Below are positions 1-5,862 of a stretch of 5,862 bases of DNA, in pieces. A program made the translations under genes and the position numbers. The stretch comes from Syntrophaceae bacterium (GTDB lineage Bacteria > Desulfobacterota > Syntrophia > Syntrophales > UBA5619). The stretch lies in the NCBI GenBank assembly GCA_023249795.1, contig JAHFBU010000116.1:1-5862 (forward strand). Direction: 5' to 3'. The notes under the pieces are model-generated. The model was given only the letters and a program-made list of their open reading frames with translations. It searched no databases and was not told where the DNA came from. Within the stretch, counting starts at the first letter, position 1, and every line of letters begins with the position of its first letter.

Positions 1-1242
1 GACGGTCTCAGATCTTTCGCTTTCATTCCCGGCCCGATCAACGGCCGAAACCTGGTAATATAATCTTTTCCCGTTGTCAGGAACCGTATCCCTGTATTCA
101 AGGAATTCAGTCTTCGCAATCTCCTGGTATCCTGAGAGGGGCGTCGGACTTCGGTAGAGCAGGTAGCCCGCGAGGTCCGCAGCTGCCGATTTATCCCAGG
201 TGAGTAGAACCAGTTTGTCCCGGCCGACGGTCCGAAGCCCCTTTGGCTTTTCCGGTGGCGTCGTATCGAGGGTAACCGTTCCAAGGGCATCGACCCATTC
301 CGCCCTGTTTCCGGCGTCATCCGTCAGACTGCCTGTAATCAGGGCGCCAACAACATTGTCCCCAGGGACGACCCGGTAAACGCCGAAGTAGGAGCCCGGG
401 TCTCCTTCCTGTTCCTGCATGTATAGTCGTTTCTTGAATTCCCCAATCGAGAACTCCGCCCTCATTTTCGGTGTACCCTGGATGACGACATGGATTTCGT
501 CACCCGCCTTTTTCGGGAGGTTCTTCGTATCCTGAACGAGAAGGGTAATCGTCGGCGGTCGGAGCGCGGCAGCCAGAGGTGGGGTCGGTATCGTCTTGAC
601 CATCTCCCGGAAAAGATCGTCGCAGGCACGCAGAAGCTGGATATCCCGCACATTCATGGCAGTCGCGATGACCGTGGCTATGATGCCGACCGGCGATACG
701 GACAGGCCCCCCTCATGGATCCGGACAATATGCTGTCCACTCCAGAGGAAATTTCCGGTCTTGGTGTCGAACATCTTGATCTCCGCCCCGACAGAAATCT
801 GGGAGTACATCACCGCGAAGAGTTTGTCGAAATTGGAAATCTCCCCGTAGACAACCGCATCCACACCGAGGATATTTCCCAGTTTTTGGGGAGAGATATT
901 CTTGATCTGTTCGGGATCCGACAGATCCGCCTTTCTCAGCAGGTCATCGATCCTTGTGAGTTCCATGTCCTTGAAGGGAAGAGAGCTGAAGTGGTTGTAG
1001 AAACCCCGGCGCACAATGTCGGACCCCTTTTGGCTTTTGGAGACATTAAAGAAAGGAAGGACCGCCACCGACAGCGGCCTGTTCTTCTCCATGTAGGGAT
1101 CGACCTTATAGGCCCCCTCGAACATGGAGATGATTTCGGGTGCGATGATGGTCTGTTTCGTGGCGATGACGCAGCCGCCGATCAGAATCGTAAGCAACAG
1201 GGCGAGCAGCGTCGCCGCCTCTTTTCCCCGGAACGATTTCAT
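1..1242 (-). CDS. GNA1162/DUF799-type lipoprotein with Ig-like region and C-terminal FN3 domain (partial, C-terminus off window)
   Basis: The frame is open from the ATG at 1242 to the window edge: 414 codons with no stop. The start is set by GGGAG seven bases upstream. Residues 1-24 form a lipoprotein signal: Lys/Arg near the start, a Leu-rich core (12-21) and lipobox I-G-G-C with Cys24 as the expected lipidation site. The residue after Cys is Val, not Asp, which favours outer-membrane sorting. Residues about 50-220 resemble the GNA1162 (DUF799) family: the strand SVAVLPFFNVS, a mid-domain R-I-D-D-L-L, then LGVDAVVYGEI (about 125-135) and the hairpin DTKTG (159-163). Family members, as I know them, usually end near here at about 200-220 residues. 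Residues about 222-327 look like an Ig-type beta domain (D-D-A-G-N near 308-312), followed by FN3 from about 328 (G-Y-L-L-Y-R-S; L-Y-Y-Q-V-S-A-V-D). It is the last gene seen, 68 bases after the small secreted gene. A periplasm-facing outer-membrane anchor is inferred; the partner is unknown. Confidence 0.85.
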   Translation of the reverse strand, partial: MKSFRGKEAATLLALLLTILIGGCVIATKQTIIAPEIISMFEGAYKVDPYMEKNRPLSVAVLPFFNVSKSQKGSDIVRRGFYNHFSSLPFKDMELTRIDDLLRKADLSDPEQIKNISPQKLGNILGVDAVVYGEISNFDKLFAVMYSQISVGAEIKMFDTKTGNFLWSGQHIVRIHEGGLSVSPVGIIATVIATAMNVRDIQLLRACDDLFREMVKTIPTPPLAAALRPPTITLLVQDTKNLPKKAGDEIHVVIQGTPKMRAEFSIGEFKKRLYMQEQEGDPGSYFGVYRVVPGDNVVGALITGSLTDDAGNRAEWVDALGTVTLDTTPPEKPKGLRTVGRDKLVLLTWDKSAAADLAGYLLYRSPTPLSGYQEIAKTEFLEYRDTVPDNGKRLYYQVSAVDRAGNESERSETV

Positions 1243-1249
1243 GGCAAAT

Positions 1250-1254
1250 CTCCC
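1250..1254 (-). promoter_or_regulatory. Shine-Dalgarno of the lipoprotein gene
   Basis: The coding strand reads GGGAG, then seven bases, then ATG at 1242. This supports the start that places the lipobox Cys at residue 24. The rest of the 68-base spacer (1243-1310) shows no clear promoter or terminator. Confidence 0.7.
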
Positions 1255-1310
1255 GAAAAGTTGGACCCTGAATCAACCTCTTCCCAACCAATGCGGATTC
1301 GTGAGTTACG

Positions 1311-1655
1311 CTATCTCGCTCCGCTCGGCGGCAAAGAGATATTTGTACCCGGACTCTCGGACAGGAACTCGCCCTGATCCTTCGGCGTACGTAGGATGAA
1401 CTTGTAAGGGATCGCAATCGGTTCCCGGCCCGTGGCCATCGTCCTATAGGTCAGCACCCAGACGGCGCCCGTTACCGTGTCGACCAGATAGGCCATATCA
1501 TCATTTCCGGAAACCACCTCAAATCTTCCCATCTCCACGGTTTTCCCCGCTTCGGCGGCCATGGCCATGGCCGCCGATCCCAGTAGAAAAGCCAGCAGGA
1601 TCATCCCGACAATCGACCCGTACAATCTGCATTTATGGTTGTCATTGTTCATCAT
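1311..1655 (-). CDS. small secreted protein of unknown family, 114 aa
   Basis: The protein begins with two Met codons (1655 and 1652) behind a strong GGAGGA at five bases' spacing. The frame is open up to an ATG at 1721 that overlaps the previous stop as TAATG, but that start lacks a ribosome binding site and would put 22 polar residues ahead of the signal peptide, so 1655 is preferred. Residues 1-10 are polar with Lys and Arg, 11-30 are a hydrophobic core, and an A-M-A-A-E segment (31-35) is a typical type I signal peptidase site, leaving a mature chain of about 80 residues. The mature part carries R-F-E-V-V (44-48), then YLVDTVTGAVWVL (56-68), a D-T-x-T-G beta-hairpin followed by Val-Trp, seen in various small envelope proteins. 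The tail is Pro/Ser/Gly-rich. I do not recognise a family. Its position between the FN3 protein and the lipoprotein suggests a soluble periplasmic partner (inference). A perfect palindrome covers its signal-peptide cleavage region. Confidence 0.75.
   Translation of the reverse strand: MMNNDNHKCRLYGSIVGMILLAFLLGSAAMAMAAEAGKTVEMGRFEVVSGNDDMAYLVDTVTGAVWVLTYRTMATGREPIAIPYKFILRTPKDQGEFLSESPGTNISLPPSGAR
1552..1577. repeat. perfect 26-base palindrome inside the signal-peptide coding region
   Basis: Each half reads TCGGCGGCCATGG and the centre lies between 1564 and 1565; every one of the 13 base pairs matches. In the mRNA it could fold into a GC-rich hairpin of about 11 pairs with a four-base GGCC loop. 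It encodes the S-A-A-M-A-M-A-A-E stretch at the end of the signal peptide, so part of the symmetry comes from alternating GCC and ATG codons. No T-run follows, so it does not look like an intrinsic terminator. Confidence 0.9.
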
Positions 1656-1660
1656 TGATT

Positions 1661-1666
1661 TCCTCC
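1661..1666 (-). promoter_or_regulatory. Shine-Dalgarno deciding the start of the small secreted protein
   Basis: GGAGGA on the coding strand, inside a longer AGGGGGAGGA purine run, lies five bases before the ATG at 1655. It outweighs the in-frame ATG at 1721, which has no such signal. The 65-base spacer (1656-1720) shows no well-spaced -35/-10 pair. Confidence 0.8.
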
Positions 1667-1720
1667 CCCTTACAAACCCCAGCATTAACAATGGCGACTT
1701 CTTAGACAAAACCTCCCTCA

Positions 1721-3979
1721 TTACGGACCCGTTATCGAAATCTCGGGACAGGGATCGCTTTCCAGACCGTCGCGATCCGTTACCGTGATCAGGTAGACCT
1801 TGACCTTTCCCTTCGGTGGCGCGGCCTCGCTGAATCTGGTCTCACTGACAGTCGTGATTTTATCCATCCCGAAGAATTTCTTTTCATAAACCGTATAGCG
1901 GGCGATATCCGGTTCAGGCGACTCCTTCCAGGTCAGAACCGTCTTTTTCTCGGCGACGACTCCGCTTACGCCTGTCGGCATCGCCGGTCTCGCCTTGGTC
2001 CGAACCGATATGATTTCTGAAAAATCGCCGATGAGACCGTCCGCATCCTCAGCTTGGATCCGGTAACGGTATAGCGTGTTATCCTTCAACTCCTGATCCA
2101 GGTGGGTGGTTTCCCGAATCTTTGTAATGCGATCAAAATCCCCGCTCTCCAACGACCGGAAGAGGTGGTATTGGGCAATGTCCTTTTCCGGATTCGGTGA
2201 CCAGTGCAATGGAACCGCTCTCGCCTTATCCCCTTCCCCCTGGAGCCCGGAGACCCTCTCCGGTCTCGGTTTTGTGCGGGCAGTAACAGCCGGGGCGGGC
2301 TCGCTTTCCACATCGACCCGGTTGAAGCTCGTAAGCCGGTAGCGGTAGGTTGCGCCGTCTTCCAGTTTGTTATATCCGCGTGAGTCGTCGGTATAGTGGT
2401 CTATCTGTCTCCCTGAAAACGTCTTCAAGAGGACCAACTCACCCCCCTCTTTTTCCTTGGCTCCGTAGAGCCTGTATCCTTCCACATCTTCCGTAACGGA
2501 AGCTTTCCAACTCAGCTCCACTTTCTTCACGAGACCAGCCACGGCCTTGAACGCCTCCGGAATAGGCGGCTTACCCCGGGTCACGGCAGAGACCACCGGT
2601 GAAGGCAACGTTTCCGTTTCACTGTCATCGACGGCAGAGACCCGGTAGTAGTATCGGGTTAGATCCGCGAGAGCGATCCGGTCAATGTATTCCATCTTGC
2701 GGTCGAAGGAGGGGGGGGGGTCTACTTCATTGATCCGGGCGAAAACCTCTTTTTCCGAGGCACTCCGATAAATGTGGTATTCTCGAATGAAGTGCGAATC
2801 AATGGGCTTCCAGGAGAGGCGGATCTCTCGAATCAGACCTCCCTCGGCGCTAACCGCTCCGACCGTCGGCAATGTCGCCCCCTTGACGGATTGAGAAAAG
2901 TCGCTCTCCAGATCCTTTTCGTTAAAGGCGGTGACACGATAGTAATACTCCTCGCCGTCTCCAAGTCCCTGGTCCAGATAGGAGACCTTCAGCAGGCGGT
3001 CAAGGGTCGCGGTAACATCTCCGAGATTATTGGTCTGGAGACTGGCAACCTCACGGTAAGGTCCCCGCTCCGATTTGGCCCGATAAAGTCGGTATCCCTT
3101 GAGTCGCAGGGGATCCCCGCTGCTCGGACCGGGTGACCAAAGGAGGGACATCCTCCTCTCGTGGCCCTCGGCCTTGAGGATCACGGGCGGGTTCGGCGTA
3201 ACGGCGGTCCTCGCCTCTGCCACCGGTGAAAATTCACTCTGTATCCCCCGATCGTTGTAAGCTCGGACCTTGTAATAGTAGGGGGTATCCTTCTCAACCG
3301 TTTCATCCATATAATCGGTATTGGCAACTTGGGAAATCCTTGAGAAAGGACCGGCCTCCAACGTGGCCCGATAAAGCTCATAACCCGCGACAGCCGCGCC
3401 GGGAGGCGCCTCCCAAAACAGGTGGATGCTCCGGTTCCCCGATCTTTTCGTGATCTCGGCGGGTCCCCCAAATGCCCCGCTGTCCTCGTTCCTTCCCTTT
3501 GCAAGTTGCTCCATAATGGCGGCTCGGATCTGCTGAGCAAGCTTCGTTATCTCAGCGTTCAGCGCCGTATCGCCGATGGCGCGGACCTTGGCATTCAAAA
3601 TGGTCTTCTTTTGATCAATCTGGATCGCCTTGCATTGAACCAAAACCATCGACCCTTTCTTCTCAACATTCCCGACAACTATCACATTGAGAGCAAGGCG
3701 CGTGCCGATGTTGACCACATTGTCGATCTGGTCGTTCTGCTGGAGGTCGTTCATGCTGAGAAAGGACTCCAACTCCTTCCGGTCAAGAATCGCCAGGGCG
3801 GGATCCTCTGCCAACAGGCCGATCAGCATGTTGGTCACGGTCGTCCCGAGGCCGGATGCCTCCATATTGACCGTCCCGAAATTGAACACGGAGATTCGAA
3901 CCTTCGAGGACGCGGTCAAGGCGACAGAGGGATGGATCAGTAGCAGAAAAACAACAACTGCGAGAAACCTCTTTGCCAT
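1721..3979 (-). CDS. exported CsgG-like domain protein with six fibronectin type III repeats, 752 aa
   Basis: The start at 3979 follows GGAGGA at five bases. Residues 1-22 are a type I signal peptide (K-R, then a hydrophobic core 5-20); there is no lipobox Cys, so the protein should be released into the periplasm or beyond. Residues about 26-155 look CsgG-like: the opening strand VRISVFNFG, a helix with G-L-G-T-T-V-T-N-M-L, the D-R-K-E-L-E-S-F-L segment (66-74) and the strand VIVVGNVEKKG (99-109). The usual G-A-D before that last strand is here A-L-N. Six FN3 domains follow at about 173-259, 264-369, 370-468, 470-569, 571-661 and 664-751. Each has a Trp, an x-Y-x-L-Y-R type strand and, except in the last, a Tyr-rich Y-Y-Y-R-V type strand. 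There is no membrane anchor and no enzymatic motif. A scaffold or binding role in an envelope complex is inferred. A 10-base C tract encodes Pro421-423 in FN3 domain 3. Confidence 0.9.
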   Translation of the reverse strand: MAKRFLAVVVFLLLIHPSVALTASSKVRISVFNFGTVNMEASGLGTTVTNMLIGLLAEDPALAILDRKELESFLSMNDLQQNDQIDNVVNIGTRLALNVIVVGNVEKKGSMVLVQCKAIQIDQKKTILNAKVRAIGDTALNAEITKLAQQIRAAIMEQLAKGRNEDSGAFGGPAEITKRSGNRSIHLFWEAPPGAAVAGYELYRATLEAGPFSRISQVANTDYMDETVEKDTPYYYKVRAYNDRGIQSEFSPVAEARTAVTPNPPVILKAEGHERRMSLLWSPGPSSGDPLRLKGYRLYRAKSERGPYREVASLQTNNLGDVTATLDRLLKVSYLDQGLGDGEEYYYRVTAFNEKDLESDFSQSVKGATLPTVGAVSAEGGLIREIRLSWKPIDSHFIREYHIYRSASEKEVFARINEVDPPPSFDRKMEYIDRIALADLTRYYYRVSAVDDSETETLPSPVVSAVTRGKPPIPEAFKAVAGLVKKVELSWKASVTEDVEGYRLYGAKEKEGGELVLLKTFSGRQIDHYTDDSRGYNKLEDGATYRYRLTSFNRVDVESEPAPAVTARTKPRPERVSGLQGEGDKARAVPLHWSPNPEKDIAQYHLFRSLESGDFDRITKIRETTHLDQELKDNTLYRYRIQAEDADGLIGDFSEIISVRTKARPAMPTGVSGVVAEKKTVLTWKESPEPDIARYTVYEKKFFGMDKITTVSETRFSEAAPPKGKVKVYLITVTDRDGLESDPCPEISITGP
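1727..3463 (-). repeat. array of six FN3-encoding units
   Basis: Six tandem units of roughly 90-105 codons encode the FN3 array (residues about 173-751). The recurring landmarks are GYELYRA / GYRLYRA / EYHIYRS / GYRLYGA / QYHLFRS / RYTVYEK and, toward each unit's end, YYYKVRAYN / YYYRVTAFN / YYYRVSAVD / YRYRLTSFN / YRYRIQAED / VYLITVTD. The units have diverged well apart, so they are old duplications rather than recent copies. Unit 6 has lost the Tyr-rich strand pattern and is the most degenerate. Confidence 0.85.
2711..2720 (-). repeat. homopolymeric C10 tract within the FN3 gene (G10 on the given strand)
   Basis: Ten consecutive C on the coding strand span the last base of the Asp420 codon and three CCC Pro codons (421-423). 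Other C/G runs noticed in the window reach only about six. Losing one C leads to TAA at 2661-2659 after 439 codons; gaining one leads to TGA at 2684-2682 after 432 codons. Either product would keep the signal peptide, the CsgG-like domain and FN3 1-2 but lose FN3 4-6. Confidence 0.95.
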
Positions 3980-3984
3980 GGGTT

Positions 3985-3990
3985 TCCTCC
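3985..3990 (-). promoter_or_regulatory. Shine-Dalgarno of the six-FN3 gene
   Basis: GGAGGA lies five bases (AACCC) before the ATG at 3979 and fixes the start directly ahead of the signal peptide. Confidence 0.8.
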
Positions 3991-3998
3991 AAGAGCAT

Positions 3999-4014
3999 CC
4001 CCCCGGCGAGGGGG
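3999..4014. other. short G:C hairpin in the spacer between the TPR-CsgG gene and the FN3 gene
   Basis: CCCCC at 3999-4003 can pair with GGGGG at 4010-4014 around a six-base loop, in the 52-base spacer just ahead of the FN3 gene's ribosome binding site. The stem is only five pairs and no U-run follows, so it is a weak candidate for an mRNA processing or attenuation element, not a terminator. Confidence 0.3.
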
Positions 4015-4031
4015 CTGCGAACCATCAGTGT

Positions 4032-5862
4032 CTAAAGGTTCTTAGTGAGTTGATCGATGGATTCAAGGCTTTGCTGCGAAACAGGCGTCGCAATACCTTT
4101 CAGTTTCTCATCATAGATCGCGTCGATATATTTTTCCACGGCCTGTTCGACGTTTCTGCGCTTCTGCTGCTGCTGGGCCTCGTTGAAGTAGGCCACCTCC
4201 AGGCTCTGATAATTCTTGAGAACGCTCTGTCCCATCTCCGATACCTTGCTGTTCGTCAATTCATCCAGGATCTCGTCTTCCGTGGGAAGTTCCAGAGGAT
4301 CGTAAGGAATATTGGCGATCTGCACCCCATCCGAATACTTGTCTTCCTTAATCAGTTTCCCGGAGACGGTGTTCGTGACGACATTCTCTCCTGTTGAGGT
4401 ATCCACAAGTTTGTAGGAAATCTCGATCATCGCATTGATCTTGGCCGATCCCTGTTTGTAGGATATGAATTGGTAGTTCGGTTTCTTAATCGTCTTCTGG
4501 GGCGCCATGTTCATCTCTTCCGGCGTAGGCTGTGACTTACGCGTCATTAACCATGCCATGAAATCCGGATTGCTCACCTCATCTTCATTGAGGAGAACCT
4601 TCACCTGACTGATACTCGGGGTGTCGGTGGTTTTGGCAGAGTAGTGCAGGACGTCCCCCATGATGAAGGTATCGATCCCTCTCATCTTACCCACATTCTG
4701 TGCCGCTTTGATGTCCACCAGACCCGTCTGGCCGAGTTGCATTTCCCGAAGGATTGACTGGAGATTTTCCCGTTCGATGATCCGGAGGTCTCCGCTCGCA
4801 TTCTTATGGAGGTAGGCGATTAGCTTGTTTGCTGCGATCTTCCCGGCATCCTTGTTGGCACTGGGACTCGAAAAATCGAAGACGGCAATCGATTTCTTGA
4901 TCCGCTTGTTGATGAGGTCCCTCGTTTCCAGCAACTTCTGGAACAGGTCGGCATAGTTGGGTGACAGCGACTCCACCTTCTGATACCAGACCAGAGCATT
5001 CCCCCATTGTTCCTTGTCGCCGTACTTCTGCCCCCGCTCCATCATCTTCGCAGAAAAGTTGGCCACAAATTCTTTGAAGATAGGATCGGTCTGAAGAGCA
5101 GGATCGAACGTCTTGACCAACCCTATTTTTCTCCAGGCCTCATACAGGCGGCCCTGGTTGGCCTGTTTCACGGCATCGTCGAAGAATTCCCGTCCCGCCT
5201 TGATCTTGAGATTATCCATTTGGGTAAGAACATCCTGGTTGTCCGGCTCATATTCGGCGGCCTTTTCCAACAGCAGGATCGCCCGTTCCCAGCCCCTCAC
5301 CTTCTCTTCTTTGCCCGACTCGCTGAGAAAATAGCCGACATTGTCTCGGGATTTCGCCTCTTCATACAGACGCGCGACATCCAGATACTTCGGGTTGATC
5401 TCCACTGCGGCCTTGAAGGATTGGGCCGCCATCTTCCAGTCTTCCTGTTTACCGAAGAGAACGCCCTGCTGGTAGAGGATCTTGGCGCCCTCTTGTTCCG
5501 CACGGGCAAGCTTGCTCCCGGTATCCTCATAACCCATATAGATTTTGTTCACCGATCTGAAATCGGTTACAGCCGCGAGCCAATCCTCCTTCAGCATATC
5601 GGCTTCCGCCTTTTCGTAGAGTGCCTTGACCTCAGCCTGCAAGGCGGCGACCTTATCCCTGATCTGTTCCTGAAAGGTCTTGACCGCCGGATTCCCGGGG
5701 TCGAGGTTGTAAGCGATATTCCCTTCCTTGACAATCGCCTCCAGCGCGCGCAGATCCTTTGCGGGTATGGAGCCGATGGCCTGCTTCGCCTTTTCGAGGT
5801 GGACATTTGCGGCTTGCCTGCGCGCCTTGAGAAGAGCGTCTTTGAACTCCTGGTTACCCGGT
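4032..5862 (-). CDS. TPR-repeat protein with C-terminal CsgG-type domain (partial, N-terminus off window)
   Basis: The frame is open from the window edge (first full codon at 5861) to TAG at 4034-4032: 609 residues visible. A TTG at 5642 is only an internal Leu codon, because helical TPR-like sequence continues upstream of it. Visible residues 1 to about 310 are helix-rich with TPR-type units, clearest at about 128-164 (GKQEDWKMAAQSFKAAVEIN, then P-K), 190-213 and 273-307, each ending in a x-P-x-x-x-D/A turn; two P-G-N turns occur at 1-3 and 55-57. A CsgG-type domain spans about 321-497: KKSIAVFDFSS, the R-E-N-L-Q-S-I-L-R-E-M helix, RGIDTFIMGDV and the LVDTSTGE hairpin (D487-G491). About 64 residues rich in charge and Pro separate the last two. 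A Gln-rich helix with a final TPR-like segment closes the protein. The missing start hides any signal peptide. It lies 52 bases upstream of the FN3 gene, and an adaptor role in the same envelope complex is inferred. Confidence 0.85.
   Translation of the reverse strand, partial: PGNQEFKDALLKARRQAANVHLEKAKQAIGSIPAKDLRALEAIVKEGNIAYNLDPGNPAVKTFQEQIRDKVAALQAEVKALYEKAEADMLKEDWLAAVTDFRSVNKIYMGYEDTGSKLARAEQEGAKILYQQGVLFGKQEDWKMAAQSFKAAVEINPKYLDVARLYEEAKSRDNVGYFLSESGKEEKVRGWERAILLLEKAAEYEPDNQDVLTQMDNLKIKAGREFFDDAVKQANQGRLYEAWRKIGLVKTFDPALQTDPIFKEFVANFSAKMMERGQKYGDKEQWGNALVWYQKVESLSPNYADLFQKLLETRDLINKRIKKSIAVFDFSSPSANKDAGKIAANKLIAYLHKNASGDLRIIERENLQSILREMQLGQTGLVDIKAAQNVGKMRGIDTFIMGDVLHYSAKTTDTPSISQVKVLLNEDEVSNPDFMAWLMTRKSQPTPEEMNMAPQKTIKKPNYQFISYKQGSAKINAMIEISYKLVDTSTGENVVTNTVSGKLIKEDKYSDGVQIANIPYDPLELPTEDEILDELTNSKVSEMGQSVLKNYQSLEVAYFNEAQQQQKRRNVEQAVEKYIDAIYDEKLKGIATPVSQQSLESIDQLTKNL

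Noticed and set aside
490..1377. Long plus-strand open frame of 295 codons
   Set aside because: It lies antisense to the lipoprotein gene and the end of the small secreted gene, which have lipobox, ribosome binding sites and domain motifs. Its translation is rich in Arg/Asp/His with no domain signal, a typical shadow of a GC-rich gene.
1719..1723. TAATG overlap suggesting translational coupling of the small secreted gene to the FN3 gene
   Set aside because: No ribosome binding site precedes this ATG and it would add 22 polar residues ahead of the signal peptide. The ATG at 1655 has GGAGGA at ideal spacing.
3401..3414. 14-base perfect palindrome GGGAGGCGCCTCCC in the FN3 gene
   Set aside because: It encodes the ordinary W-E-A-P-P-G turn of FN3 domain 1 and is short enough for chance in GC-rich coding DNA. 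No T-run or spacer context suggests a function.
3999..4014. Intrinsic terminator between the TPR-CsgG and FN3 genes
   Set aside because: The stem is only five base pairs and is followed by AAGAGC-type context and the ribosome binding site rather than a T-run. Read-through into the next gene is more likely.
3687..4397. Plus-strand open frame spanning the junction of the FN3 and TPR-CsgG genes
   Set aside because: It is antisense to two well-supported genes, has no recognisable motif, and crosses their spacer including the FN3 gene's ribosome binding site.
5640..5642. TTG as the start codon of the TPR-CsgG gene
   Set aside because: The frame stays open to the window edge with helical TPR-like sequence and P-G-N turns upstream, and no good Shine-Dalgarno precedes the TTG. 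It is an internal Leu codon.

Overview
The window shows one strand-consistent gene cluster. All four recognisable genes are read on the minus strand, so the biological order runs from position 5862 down to position 1. Both ends are cut: the first gene enters from beyond 5862 and the last runs off position 1. Spacers are 52, 65 and 68 bases, no convincing promoter or terminator is visible between genes, and three genes have a purine-rich Shine-Dalgarno at normal distance. One operon is therefore the simplest reading. Signal peptides, an outer-membrane-type lipoprotein and CsgG/GNA1162-type domains point to a diderm (Gram-negative) bacterium. Protein style and moderately high G+C would suit a Desulfobacterota/deltaproteobacterial lineage, but that placement is a low-confidence inference.

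Layout in transcription order: (A) 5862-4032, a TPR-repeat protein with a C-terminal CsgG-type domain, N-terminus outside the window. (B) 3979-1721, a 752-residue exported protein with a signal peptide, a diverged CsgG-like domain and six fibronectin type III (FN3) repeats. (C) 1655-1311, a small secreted protein of 114 residues with no recognised family. (D) 1242-1, a lipoprotein with a GNA1162/DUF799-type domain, then an Ig-like linker region and an FN3 domain, cut by the window edge.

Three of the four genes carry the same kind of alpha/beta envelope domain (CsgG / GNA1162 / LpoB-like), each on a different scaffold: TPR, FN3 array, or lipid anchor plus Ig/FN3. Inference: they form an envelope assembly at the periplasmic face of the outer membrane, with D as lipid anchor, B as a long FN3 scaffold, A as a TPR adaptor and C as a small soluble partner. 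The substrate or process served cannot be read from the sequence.

Two DNA-level features stand out. A 10-base C tract on the coding strand lies in the middle of gene B, where a one-base slip in either direction gives an early stop. A perfect 26-base palindrome covers the signal-peptide cleavage region of gene C. No RNA genes, CRISPR arrays, insertion sequences or origins were seen, and no non-coding stretch exceeds about 70 bases.
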